Below are positions 1 to 10,707 of a stretch of 64,000 nt of DNA, piece after piece. The position numbers and the translations under genes are program-made. The DNA lies in assembly GCF_029867415.1 (NCBI RefSeq), contig NW_026705210.1:310001-374000 (forward strand). The letters are read 5' to 3'. Each line of letters opens with the position of its first letter. The stretch's first letter is position 1. The notes beneath the pieces are model-generated. The model searched no databases. It was given only the letters and a program-made list of their open reading frames with translations, and had not been told where the DNA came from. Source of the stretch: Vicia villosa (taxonomy: Eukaryota; Streptophyta; Magnoliopsida; Fabales; Fabaceae).

Positions 1-2199
1 CGAAAGAATAGGACTCTACAAGAAATGGCCAGAACCATGATAAATGAAACCAATATGGCTAAGCATTTCTGGGCAGAAGCAATAAACACTGCGTGTTATA
101 TTCAAGATAGAATCTCTATAAGACCTATTCTAAATAAGACTCCTTATGAATTGTGGAAGAACAGAAAGCCCAACATTTCATATTTTCATCCTCTTGGATG
201 TGTGTGTTTCATTCTGAATACTAAAGATCATCTTGGTAAGTTTGATTCTAAAGCACAAAAGTGTTTCCTTCTTGAATATTCTGAACGCTCTAAAGGCTAC
301 AGAGTATACAATACTGAAACATTGATTGTAGAAGAATCAATCAATATCAGGTTTGATGATAAGCTTGGTCTTGAAAAACCAAAGCAGTTTGAGAATTTTG
401 CAGATATAGATATTGATATATCAGAAGCTGTAGAACCAAGAAGCAAAGCTGCAGAAGCTGAAAGTCTCAGAAGCAATGGATCAGAAGATCAAGTTGTTGC
501 ATCTTTAGAGAATCTCAGGATTTCTGAAGAGCCAACAATCAGAAGATCACCTAGACTTGCTTCAGCTCATTCAGAAGATGTGATCCTTGGAAAGAAACAC
601 GATCCCATCAGAACAAGGGCATTCCTTAAGAACAATGCAGACTGTCAATTAGGTCTTGTTTCTTTGATCGAGCCAACTTCTATTGATCAAGCTCTAGAAG
701 ATCCAGACTGGATAATTGCCATGCAAGAAGAACTCAATCAGTTTACAAGGAATGACGTATGGGACTTGGTTCCTAGACCCAAAGGATTTAACATCATCGG
801 CACTAAGTGGGTATTCAGAAACAAGCTAAGCGAGAAGGGAGAAGTGGTAAGAAACAAAGCCAGACTGGTTGCTCAGGGCTATAGTCAGCAAGAAGGGATT
901 GACTACACAGAAACCTTTGCACCAGTGGCCAGGTTAGAATCTATTCGTCTATTAATTTCATTTGCCACTCAACACAACATCACTCTTTATCAGATGGATG
1001 TCAAGAGTGCCTTCTTAAATGGTTATATAGATGAAGAAGTTTATGTCCATCAACCTCCTGGTTTTGAAGACTCCAAGTCTCCAAATCATGTTTTTAAATT
1101 AAAGAAATCATTATACGGATTGAAGCAAGCTCCTAGAGCTTGGTATGAACGTTTAAGTTCTTTCCTTCTGGAAAATGGTTTCACTAGAGGAAAAGTGGAC
1201 ACTACTCTTTTTTGTAAAACATTTAAAAAGGATATTTTAATATGTCAAATATATGTTGATGATATCATTTTTGGAACATCTAATGCTACACTTGGAAAGG
1301 AGTTTGCCGAGTCTATGCAGGCTGAATTTGAAATGAGCATGATGGGAGAACTCAAGTATTTCCTTGGGATTCAAATCAACCAAACTTCTGATGGAACCTA
1401 TGTTCATCAAACAAAGTATGTGAAAGAACTTCTGAAGAAGTTTAATCTTTCTGAAAGTAAAGAAGCCAAAACCCCTATGCATCCAACATGTGTCCTAGGT
1501 AAGGATGAGGTAAGAAAGAAGGTAGATCAGAAGTTGTACAGAGGTATGATTGGATCTCTTCTATACCTAACTGTTTCTAGACCTGACATTCTCTTCAGTG
1601 TTTATTTGTGTGCTAGATTCCAATCAGATCTGAGAGAATCTCATTTAACTGCGGTTAAGAGAATTCTGAGGCATCTGAAAGGTACTACTAATGTTGGTTT
1701 AGTTTACAGAAGATCCAAAGAATACAACTTAGTAGGATTCTGTGATGCTGACTATGCTGGAGATAGAATTGAAAGGAAGATCACTTCTGGAAGTTGTCAA
1801 TTTCTTGGAAGTCATCTGATCTCATGGTACAACAAGAAGCAAGCTACAATTGCCCTCTCAACAACAGAAGCAGAATATGTTGCTGCTGCTGGTTGTAGCA
1901 CACAAATGCTCTGGATGAGAAGTCAGCTAGAAGATTATCAGATATATGAGAGTAACATTCCTATTTTCTGTGATAATACTTCTGCTATATGTTTATCTAA
2001 GAATCCTATCTTACATTCAAAAGCTAAACATATTGAGATTAAACATCATTTCATAAGGGACTATGTTCAGAAGGGTGTTATATCTTTAAACTTTGTGGAT
2101 ACAGACCATCAATGGGCTGATATCTTTACAAAACCCCTTGCTGAAGATAGGTTTAAGTTCATTCTGAAGAATATCAGTATGGATTTATGTCCAGAATGA
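1..2199 (+). CDS. Copia pol, C-terminal part: integrase end, RT and RNase H
   Basis: The frame is open from base 1 to a TGA at 2197-2199, so the true start lies left of the window. The first 60 or so residues are the end of the integrase core (FWAEAINTACYIQDR), followed by the integrase tail with GCVCFILNTKD. Reverse transcriptase spans about residues 230-480, with QMDVKSAFLNG (first catalytic Asp) and the active site YVDDIIFG. RNase H follows, with CDADYAGD, STTEAEYVAA, CDNTSAI and the KHIEIKHHFIRD end. No stop or frameshift is visible in this part, unlike the accessory ORF downstream. The protein would copy element RNA in cytoplasmic virus-like particles. The domain order integrase-RT-RNase H makes it copia rather than gypsy; the SIRE assignment rests on the downstream ORF and LTR. 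Confidence 0.93.
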   Translation, partial: RKNRTLQEMARTMINETNMAKHFWAEAINTACYIQDRISIRPILNKTPYELWKNRKPNISYFHPLGCVCFILNTKDHLGKFDSKAQKCFLLEYSERSKGYRVYNTETLIVEESINIRFDDKLGLEKPKQFENFADIDIDISEAVEPRSKAAEAESLRSNGSEDQVVASLENLRISEEPTIRRSPRLASAHSEDVILGKKHDPIRTRAFLKNNADCQLGLVSLIEPTSIDQALEDPDWIIAMQEELNQFTRNDVWDLVPRPKGFNIIGTKWVFRNKLSEKGEVVRNKARLVAQGYSQQEGIDYTETFAPVARLESIRLLISFATQHNITLYQMDVKSAFLNGYIDEEVYVHQPPGFEDSKSPNHVFKLKKSLYGLKQAPRAWYERLSSFLLENGFTRGKVDTTLFCKTFKKDILICQIYVDDIIFGTSNATLGKEFAESMQAEFEMSMMGELKYFLGIQINQTSDGTYVHQTKYVKELLKKFNLSESKEAKTPMHPTCVLGKDEVRKKVDQKLYRGMIGSLLYLTVSRPDILFSVYLCARFQSDLRESHLTAVKRILRHLKGTTNVGLVYRRSKEYNLVGFCDADYAGDRIERKITSGSCQFLGSHLISWYNKKQATIALSTTEAEYVAAAGCSTQMLWMRSQLEDYQIYESNIPIFCDNTSAICLSKNPILHSKAKHIEIKHHFIRDYVQKGVISLNFVDTDHQWADIFTKPLAEDRFKFILKNISMDLCPE

Positions 2200-2665
2200 T
2201 AAGATGAGAAGATCTTATGTATGAGTATCTTTTGAAATGTGATTGGATTTGTCTTTTATAAGAAGTTCTGATTTTAATCAATTAGAAGTAGTGATTCTGC
2301 TATTACTAACGTTTCATTGTCTAAGTTGATTCAGAATCTCTTTAAAAGTAAAATAGCTGTAACTGGCTATCCAGATGGTAAACACGTGTTCACTATTTCT
2401 GGACAAGCGTGTGTGCAGTTGAGGGGACGCCTACTTAGGTATCTGTGCTAATCACTTCTTTTGTCATTATTATCTCTCCTCACGTCACGTAACATTAAAT
2501 GCTATCCATCATTTCCTTTTATTTCTTTTTCTTTTAATACTCTTCAAACGTTTCTTTTCACTCTTATATTTCTCTCTCTTGCATTCAGTTTCTTTTTCGC
2601 TCTCTCTCTCTCTCTCTGCATTCATATCATAAACCCTAGCAGTTTTCACTATCTGCAACTTCATC
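2200..2665 (+). other. Pol to env-like spacer of SIRE element
   Basis: No gene is seen. The stretch contains a pyrimidine-rich part at about 2510-2620 with a CTCTCTCTCTCTCTCT microsatellite, directly ahead of the accessory ORF. An open frame crossing 2461-2703 is low-complexity Leu/Phe/Ser translation of this pyrimidine tract and is not regarded as a gene. Confidence 0.6.
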
Positions 2666-3376
2666 ATGAATCCTTTGTCAAGTTCTGCAAATCAAGAAAC
2701 TGATCGTAAACAAAAGAGAAAGGCAACTGATGAACCAAAAAACAAACCAAAAAGAGTAAGGATCACCTATGACCCTCTCAAGGTGAATCCCTTTGAAGCT
2801 ATGATGTCTTGAAGCTATGAGATGGTAGAAGAAAATCCCTGCAGAGACATTGTGGTATGGAGACCAAGGTATCTTGTGCTGACTGGAGATTTTCAATGGT
2901 TGTTTGATTGGTTCAGAATGAACCCTTCTGAAAGTGCTCCTCACATGATCTTTCCAGAAGTGGTTTATCCTGCTGAAGTTGCTGGTCCTACTCCTCCAAC
3001 AAACCTAGCAGCTATTCTTCAGGCGTTGGAAGTTGGAGCTTCTGAGTTGCCTGAACCAGAATATGCTGAGGCTGCTCCTGAGTCAGACTCAGATGTTGAG
3101 ATGGAAGGTACAGAAGCTGAAGACCTTCCAGAAGATCGTCCTGCTAAGATTGCTGTCCCTGTTGGCAGAAGTTCCGGTGCTTCTTCTTCTGGTGAACCCT
3201 CAGCTCTGATGGAGACCTTGGAAGCTCTGCATCAGAATCAAGCTATGCTGGCTTCTCGTTTGGACGCGCAAGAAGCAGCCAATGGTGAGTTTCGCTCCTT
3301 CATGGCAAGGCAAACTGCAAGCGCTGACGGGGTTCATGACATTCTGGCGCATATTTTGTCTAAGCTAGGGTCTTAG
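2666..3376 (+). pseudogene. SIRE env-like accessory ORF, broken and probably internally deleted
   Basis: An ATG at 2666 opens a basic N-terminal segment (KQKRKA and KPKRVRI, possible nuclear-localisation-like clusters) that reaches a TGA at 2810-2812. The same frame resumes at ATG 2822 and runs 184 codons to TAG at 3374-3376. The second part has an acidic, proline- and alanine-rich middle and a C-terminal stretch with heptad spacing (METLEALHQNQAMLASRLDA, then FRSFMARQTA), which suggests a coiled coil. Its position right after pol matches the env-like ORF of SIRE elements. The total is much shorter than the usual env-like ORF of this lineage, so an internal deletion is inferred. No signal peptide or membrane span is visible. 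Confidence 0.62.
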
Positions 3377-4040
3377 TCTTTGGTCTTTGTAGTTTTTCTT
3401 TCCTTGTTGCATCTGCTTTTTCTGCATACATCTTTTGTAATTCTGTTTGCTTAATCAATGAAAAGTTTAATTCTGTTTCTTTCCTTTGTCGTTTTCTACA
3501 TCTGAATCTTTTATATTCTTTTTGATGTTATGACAAAAAGGGGGAGAAAATATATGATAAATGATCTGATTAATATTATCAGTTACCGGGTAAAAAGGCC
3601 CCACATTACTAACAAAACTTGCAAAGTTCTATGCTTTAAGTTATGTTGTTGCATGAATTGAAGATTCTCTTTAAAAGATCAACATAAGAAGCAACAAGAT
3701 GAATCAAGCTCTTGGATTCTTGAAGCAAGCTGAGTGCTATGGAGCTTCAAAATCAGAAGCAAGAAGCAAGAAGGAAGGATGTTCAGATATTCTGATGATA
3801 TAATATGATCTGAAACATTATGTCTATTTGTTCTGATACACTCTATATGGATCTGATACATTTTATATGGCTCTGATACATATTATGTGTTCTGAAATAT
3901 ATTCTATGTTCTGACTCATTCATGCTGACTTTTGTTGTTTAGTTTTATTCTGTAACATTTCAGGATGTCGAGATGCTCTGATGAAGCTCTGGTACATTCA
4001 ACAATGTTCTGATACAATCTAGCATGAAGTGATGTAAGAA

Positions 4041-4313
4041 GAAATTCAAGCTCTGAAGCTGTCCGATGGAAGCAAGAATCAGAAGCTGTGAATGTTCTGA
4101 AGATCAAAGAAATTTAAGTTCTGAAGCTGTCCGATGGAAGCAGGAATGAGAAGCTGTGAATGTTCTGAAGATCAAAGAAATTCAAGTTCTGAAGCTGTTC
4201 GATGGAAGCAAGAATCAGAAGCTGTGGATGTTCTGAAGATCTAAAGAAATTCAAGTTCAGAAGCTGTCCTATGGAAGCAAGAATCAGAAGTCATGAATGT
4301 TCTGAAGATCAAG
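4041..4313 (+). repeat. Four tandem copies of a 68-bp repeat in the SIRE 3' UTR
   Basis: Units begin with GAAATTCAAG or a near variant at 4041, 4109, 4177 and 4246, giving spacings of 68, 68 and 69 bp. Each unit contains CTGAAGCTGTCCGATGGAAG and GAATGTTCTGAAGATC variants. The last copy is the most diverged. Confidence 0.9.
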
Positions 4314-4533
4314 CATATGTGAACGTCTCTACTGAAATACTCAGGGAAGTCTTTTATTTATAAAATTCTTCTAGTATTCATTTCAGTGGGAGATTATTCA
4401 TCTCAGGGGGAGATTGTTAATCTCAGGGGGAGACATATTCACATGCTTATGCTATAGCTGTGTAAATTGTCTTTAGCCGTCTGCTCTTTCTGATCGCAAA
4501 TTCATATCATTTATATATGTTTTTGTCATCATC

Positions 4534-4547
4534 AAAAAGGGGGAGAT
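4534..4547 (+). promoter_or_regulatory. Polypurine tract of the SIRE element
   Basis: AAAAAGGGGGAGAT lies directly before the LTR start TGTTAG. It is the expected primer site for plus-strand DNA synthesis. Confidence 0.85.
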
Positions 4548-4987
4548 TGTTAGAACAAGATTTGTTCTGATCAATATTCTTAGTTTTGATGATAACAAGG
4601 ATATGAATTTTGTGTAAGATAATGTGGTACTCTAATACATTGCAATTTCCCTTTCAGGAAATATATAAAGAGTATGCACAAATCAGCGCTCAGAAGCTTT
4701 GCCTCAGAAGGTTCAGCATGCAACATCAGAACATGGTCTGGCAAGACATCAGAAGATGGTCAAAGTAGAATCAGAACATGGGTCTATGGAAACATCAGAA
4801 GAACTTGAGTTCAGAAGCAGAAGCACTGAAGTTCTCATGGTATAACTCTCAGAAGCACTTCAAGGTCAGAAGACAGGAAGATGCTATGCACCAAGCTGTT
4901 TGACTCTGATGATATTCAAACGTTATATACACAAACATCAGATCAGAAGCAAGTACAAGTGGCAGGCTACGCATCTTCTCAAGTGCC

Positions 4988-4995
4988 TATAAATA
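4988..4995 (+). promoter_or_regulatory. TATA box in SIRE LTR
   Basis: TATAAATA in the LTR, about 440 bp from its start, at the expected U3/R boundary. Confidence 0.6.
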
Positions 4996-5232
4996 TGAAG
5001 TTCTGATGAGAAGCAAGGTTACCAATACTTAACGAACTTATTCTGAAAAACTTGCTGAAACGCTGATCAACTCAAAGCTCTCAAACTTCATCTTCATCAA
5101 AGCTCACTACATTGCTGTTGTAATATATTAGTGAGATTAAGCTTAAACATTAAGAGAAATATCACTATTGTGATTATAGCTTTTCAGAAGCATTGTAAAA
5201 CTCTTATTTGATTACATTAATTTGTAAGTAAC

Positions 5233-5430
5233 TAGAGTGATCAAGTGTTGATCAGGATACTCTAGGAAGTCTTAGTTTGTGTCTAAGCAGTTGTAATTAG
5301 AGTGATCACGTGGTGGTCAGGATACTCTAAGAAAGTATTAGCTTGTGTCTAAGCATTTGTTCCTAGAGTGATCAGGTTGTGATCAGGATACTCTAGAAGA
5401 CTTAGTCGTGGGCTAAGTGCAAAACCATTG
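5233..5430 (+). repeat. Three tandem 65-66 bp repeats inside the SIRE LTR
   Basis: Units start with TAGAGTGATCA at 5233, 5298 and 5364; each carries GGTCAGGATACTCTA or GATCAGGATACTCTA and ends in a CTAAGC-type segment. They lie downstream of the TATA box, so in the transcribed part of the LTR. Confidence 0.85.
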
Positions 5431-5618
5431 TAATCTGTTGCGATTAGTGGATTAAATCCTCAGGTGAGGTAAATCACTCCGTGGGGGTGGACTGGAGTAG
5501 TTTAGTTAACAACGAACCAGGATAAAAATAACTGTGCAAATTGTTTTTATCGTTCAAGTTTTTAGACTACACTTATTCAAACCCCCCCCCCCCTTTCTAA
5601 GTGTTTTTCTATCCTTCA

Positions 5619-6855
5619 ATCATCATCATTAAGAACATACATGTATTCACATTAATCCTCATTCATCATCATCCATAAAGAACATACATGTATTCACATC
5701 TTCCAACACATATCAATCATCATTATACAATTCTCAACAATCATCACATAATCATGTTTTCAAATACATCTTATATTGTCACATTGCATCATATATGCCA
5801 ACAATACATCATTCATCAAACTAACAAAATGTTCAAATCATATTCATATCCTCGCATAGTGTATTTTATAAACTTCACCATCCAATTAAATAAATCATCA
5901 TACGACTCATATTTTAAACATAGCATGTATTAACACATCTCATCACATATATGTACAATACATCCTTCAACAAGCAATTAAATCATAGTTTAAAATAATT
6001 AAGTTATACCTCATTTCATTATCTAAACAGATAGATTATTTCATAAGGTGCGTCACACTCGAAACGGCACTAAAAACAGGTTTACGGTTTGAAAATTATG
6101 CATCTTTAAAATTTTCCAAAACAGCTATCACTAACAGCACGCGGCGCTAACAAGGTTCGCGGCGCGAACTAAGCGAATCAAATTTCCTTCAACATTCTGC
6201 CAAGCAGTTCGTGGCGCCAACACATGGACGCGGCGTGAACTGGCGATTTCACAGATTCTCAGGTCTGCGACAGACCCTGCGATCTCACCCATTCTAAGTC
6301 CAAAATTGATTCTAAACATCATTTACAGACAGTTAATCATCAATTGCATCATTATTCATCATCACACATCAAAGAAACACACAATTAACCAATAATCTAT
6401 GCAATTTCATCAATTATAACCTCCTTAAACCTAACATATAATCCAATTGACCTAGACAATATCCCTAATCAATGTTACCATCCAAAACACGATAAGAAAT
6501 GTTAACCGGAGAGTCCCCCATTACCTTAGCCAATTTCTTGATCTTGGTCTCTCCCTCTTCTGTTCCTCTTTCACGTTCTTCGTGTTCCAAATCCTCCAGT
6601 TCTTTCATGTTCTCCCTTTTTCCAAACTCTTTTCACGTTCCCTTCCTTTCTTCCCAATTCTTTATTATTTTATAAAATAACCTTTAATTAGAATAGGGCC
6701 TTTATTAACATAACACCCCCCTCATTCCTTAACATCACACATGGCCCAACACCATAAACTCTTCTTTTCCAATTAAATTCCACAAACCACCAATAATTCT
6801 AATTATTAATTAAATTTCCAATTAAATTAGAAATTAAAATATACGGGTGTTACAG
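5619..6855 (-). mobile_element. Truncated gypsy-type LTR
   Basis: Read on the minus strand, the right edge at 6855 begins TGTAACACCCGTATATTTT, a common start of Ty3/gypsy LTRs in plants. No internal domain or polypurine tract is seen beside it, so it may be a solo LTR. The left end is cut at the SIRE boundary. Within it are a 47-bp tandem duplication (copies of AAGAACATACATGTATTCAC at 5631 and 5678) and GC-rich palindromic motifs near 6130-6240. No coding region is visible. The assignment rests mainly on the terminal sequence. Confidence 0.45.
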
Positions 6856-8583
6856 TTTACACAGACCCAAACCCATTGCAATTAATCCTTTCTCCCCCTT
6901 TTTGGCCAAAATTTGACAAAGAGAGCCCTCACAAAACAAAAGGTAGACACAAACAAATAAAGCCCATGTTTGATATGATGACAGGCGCTCACGAGACCTC
7001 TATAAATAGCTCAACCTGTTCTTCGAAAGTAACGATCCTTGAATGAACCAATGGTCTTGGTCAAAAGGAAACACTCTTATAAGGGAAACTCATGAATATT
7101 CAGTGCATACTTTTTCAACCGTAACATTAAATACCTTTTCTGAAGCTTGACTGATTCCACTGAAAAGGAAATAGTCCCAATGCATGCATATGGACGGTTA
7201 CCACACCTCTCTTCGCACTCCTCTGACATGTGTGTGACCACGTAAAAAAACAACTTTTGTTCGTTATGCAGCCAACATCTGATATAATGTCCTGACATTC
7301 CTTCAGACATTGTCTTCACTTTCTGAACCATATCGACTAGAGGGCACCAGTTCTCTTAGAGAGCCAAGACTGTCCGTCATGCTCTTCAAATGACACATGA
7401 GTGTACTGAGATTCCAATGAAGCTCTCAAGGACCATAAATTGGATCTAAGTTTATCTTCCTTAATACTCTCTTTAAGTGAGGGGCTATGAAAAGAAATGA
7501 AACTGATCAAAGCAAGCATCTTGAATCATATATTCCCTTTCTTGCTTGACAAGTATCCAAACTGTACAAGGATTGCCCCACAGGACATATATTTCACTCC
7601 CATATCATGAATTCCTTATGCTTCATCTAGAAAGTGTTGTATACTCTGTCCATCTTTATGAATCTTATTTTAACACCTCCTTAATTTGCTTCCAGGTGTC
7701 ACTAAGGTACAAGAAGGACAGTCTCTTCAGACAGAGTTCATACTTTTACAACTTCAGAGGTTCACCAAAATGATGGAAATCACGAGTTGTCAGATCATCC
7801 CGCTATGATTAGAACCCTCAGTTACTGCATTATAATATGATGTTATAACATCATTTAGGACAACAACACCTTCGCCACAAAATCTATCAACCGTGGTTCT
7901 AGAACCATCATTAAGGGACATAACTCCATACATGCCCTTTACAACAATCCAATCCACACAGGATCCCCAATAGGTCTCATCTTCACTAGAACCACACAAC
8001 CGAATACCATAGAAGAAAATAAACTCTCCACCATTTTTGACGGACATGTTCAGAAGTTAGATTTGCACACAGCCATCAGACAACCACTCAGCTCCCGTCA
8101 AAGTAATTGTAGCCAAGTTTCATGCAGAATCCTGATAGATACTTAATCTCCCATAAAAGTACTTATTAGTAAATCAGATATGATTACCTTCTCACACAAG
8201 GTAAGATTTTAACCTGACACGCTTCTTCTTCACACATGTGGTACTCTTCGAATCTCCTACATGATATCCAGTCATGACAGCCAAAACATTCTAGTATTAG
8301 GTCAGTGGCTTGACTTTAATTTCATCTTCAAACTTAATCTTTATTGGATGAAGAGACAAAAAAACTCTGGACATGATGTTTCAACATTGAATCCAACTTC
8401 AATATCAATCACATGAACCTGATCAAATAGTAAGGCTCTGGCATCTCCCATAGTAGACCCTTCACAACTCTTTCACGAGATACAAGAGGATCAACCTTCA
8501 AGTCCAAATTAAGCATATGTAGCAACATGCACCTCTCAAGAGCCTTCCGATGTTCAGACCTCCTGTTTGGATTTGGGATGCTT

Positions 8584-8711
8584 GAACAACCAACCTTCTG
8601 CACCTATGGAGTAGATTCCCTTCACTAGGTATTTGGAACAACCAACCTTCTGCACCTATGGAGTAGATTCCCTTCACTAGGTATTTGGAACAACCAACCT
8701 TCTGCACCTAT
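8584..8711. repeat. 52-bp tandem repeat, 2.4 copies
   Basis: GAACAACCAACCTTCTGCAC recurs at 8584, 8636 and 8688, spacing 52 bp, with near-identical units. It lies in the non-coding interior of the LARD-like element. Confidence 0.92.
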
Positions 8712-9384
8712 GAAGCCGAAAAGTGATTCAGATGACACACAAGCTTTGCAGACATTCATCAACCTCTTAGCTTAGGTTAACACCACCATACAGTCGATGA
8801 TTCCTTAATAGTATCTTCCACCTTAGAACAAGAGTTCAATACTCTCATTGACTTGATAAAGATATCAGGTTTGAGTAGGCAACCTCTATCCTGTCGAAGA
8901 ACCACCGTCTGCAAAAAACCTATCATATAATCTCAAAGCAATGATGTTGAGACATTTCTTCTTACAACCCTTTAGAATCCTTCACCTCCAGATTAGGACT
9001 CCCTTCATCAGCCTCTAAGAGTCATACTGACGTACAACATATCTTCTCCCTTACTAGGAGCACAACTTATAGTTAATACATCCTTGTAGAGCCTCCCACA
9101 CAGTGTCTGCTTTAATACTACCCAACATCATTCCACACATCTGGTTCCATTGATTAGAGGGATTACTCAGACATAATAAGAGAATGTCCTTAACATGATA
9201 ACTTGATGTATTAGGGACTTTGGCTGAGAGGTCATCACTCTTCTGGACATTAGAACACAGCAGCTGTTTTTCCCACTCACTTGAATCAAAAATAAACTGA
9301 ACCAAGAAGCAGACAACTTGGTTGATCATTCAACCCACCAATCTAAGACGTGTTTTCTGGATACACATCTTAGCTTCATAGCTC

Positions 9385-10400
9385 AGATGCCTCCTCTTCC
9401 AAGTCAGGAGTAGGTTCCAAACTTATGTGATAAATGCACATTTGTTTTGTGCCCAAAGCATCTATTTCACAAGGAGTTTTATCGACATGATGTTCCAGCA
9501 TGTTATAGGACATTAGTTTCTACTTTTGGAACATTCAACTGAACTTGGTGATGAAACATCCTTTGGTCAGCTTTAAAACAGGAAACCCTGCTTTTCAAAC
9601 CGCAACTATCCTCAGAATTACTTCTTTAAATAAATCAAGAGTTATGAAGACTCTATCAGAGACCAAAATAACTGGCTTCATCCTTCCATCAATAATTCGT
9701 AACAAATGAGACATGTTCCTTGAAACGTAAACCGTCAATCCTACTGAAGTTCCTTTATGAGTGGACTTGAAAGCCAAGACTCAAGTGTCGTTGGCTACTT
9801 TAATCAGTTGACAAAACAAATTTTTGAACCTGCCTTATCATAGGATACAGTTCTTGAGGAGATCAAAACCTAATGCTAAGACAACCAGGTTTACAAGCGA
9901 TACCATGCAGCGGAAATACATCAACAGCACCTCATCTTAGATGCCTTCATGTAGGAACTTTCCTAAGTTCCAACCCTTGAAACAAAAAATGAGATCAACC
10001 TTCACCTGTCAGATGTCTCCTCGTCCAGATCAGGAGTAAGTTCCAAACAAAAGTATTCATAACATTTTGTTCAGCACCCAAAACAGCTGCTCCTCAATCG
10101 CTAGCTGCATATATATTGAAATAGTGTTCTAACATCCCATAGAACATCCTACCATCCTTGACAGTCTTCAAGGTATTAAAAAAAATATAGACATACATGA
10201 GAATCTGTGATTAATTGACTCTCATCACCCTTCTTGATAAATGTCTTTATGAGTGGACTTGAGAGAAATCTCAATTATCTTTGACCCTTCCAATAAATCT
10301 GTTTGAAACATCTGGCATATACTCTGTTGGGAGGCAGTAATCCTAGTATCCTTCCCCATACTTTTAGGGTTATATAAGATACCATGCAGCGGAAAAAAAA
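9385..10400. repeat. Diverged direct duplication in the LARD-like interior
   Basis: Two stretches share an ordered set of similar segments: TCAGGAGTAGGTTCCAAAC (about 9401) with TCAGGAGTAAGTTCCAAAC (about 10029), TTATGAGTGGACTTGA (about 9755 and 10245), and CCATGCAGCGGAAA (about 9904 and 10382). The shared order with varying spacing indicates an old duplication with indels. Confidence 0.65.
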
Positions 10401-10693
10401 ATCTCCTCACCAATACTCAGACACAATGCTTATACCACTAATCAAGTATAACCATGGCAACATAGGATTGAAAATAAATCAACCCTACATACAACAACTT
10501 TCCACCAAGCTACAGGCCTGAAGGCAACACAAAGGAACAACTTCCGCTCCAGATAACCAATGATCATTGCCAAGAAATCACCCGTACAATGGTATGAATT
10601 GTCCAAGTTCATACCTCTTTTCAGTAAGAGTCTTCCTTGCCAAACCAGAAAGTATCCTCCCAAGATCTCATCTAGAGACAGAATAGGATGCCT

Positions 10694-10705
10694 GCTCTGA
10701 TACCA
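10694..10705 (-). promoter_or_regulatory. Primer-binding site (initiator tRNA-Met type)
   Basis: The minus strand reads TGGTATCAGAGC next to the LTR end. This is the standard PBS of many plant copia elements, complementary to the 3' end of initiator tRNA-Met. Confidence 0.85.
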
Positions 10706-10707
10706 AT

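Larger units (their letters stand above)
3377..4547 (+). other. 3' UTR of the SIRE element with repeated purine tracts
   Basis: Non-coding. It contains a first purine tract at about 3533-3550 (ACAAAAAGGGGGAGAAAA), a cluster of TCTGATACA-type short repeats at 3830-3920, the 68-bp repeats at 4041-4313, and three further GGGAGA tracts between 4388 and 4433, two of them in the context CAGGGGGAGATTGTTA or very similar. The real polypurine tract abuts the LTR at 4534-4547. Confidence 0.7.
1..5618 (+). mobile_element. SIRE/Maximus-like Ty1/copia retrotransposon, 3' part
   Basis: The element runs off the left edge of the window. In order it shows the end of integrase, reverse transcriptase and RNase H, then a broken env-like ORF, a long 3' UTR with repeated purine tracts, a polypurine tract and a 3' LTR of 1071 bp (4548-5618) that starts TGTTAGAACAAG and ends CTTCA. 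An accessory ORF after pol and the AAAAAGGGGGAGAT tract next to TGTTAG are typical of the SIRE/Maximus lineage in legumes. The right flank starts ATCAT, the expected target duplication, but the partner is outside the window. It appears to have inserted into the gypsy-type LTR that follows. Confidence 0.88.
4548..5618 (+). repeat. 3' LTR of the SIRE-like element
   Basis: It starts TGTTAGAACAAGATTTG after the polypurine tract and ends ...ATCCTTCA at 5618. A run of 12 C (5582-5593) lies near the 3' end. A TATA box is at 4988-4995. The 5' partner LTR is outside the window, so an age from LTR divergence cannot be derived. Confidence 0.82.
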
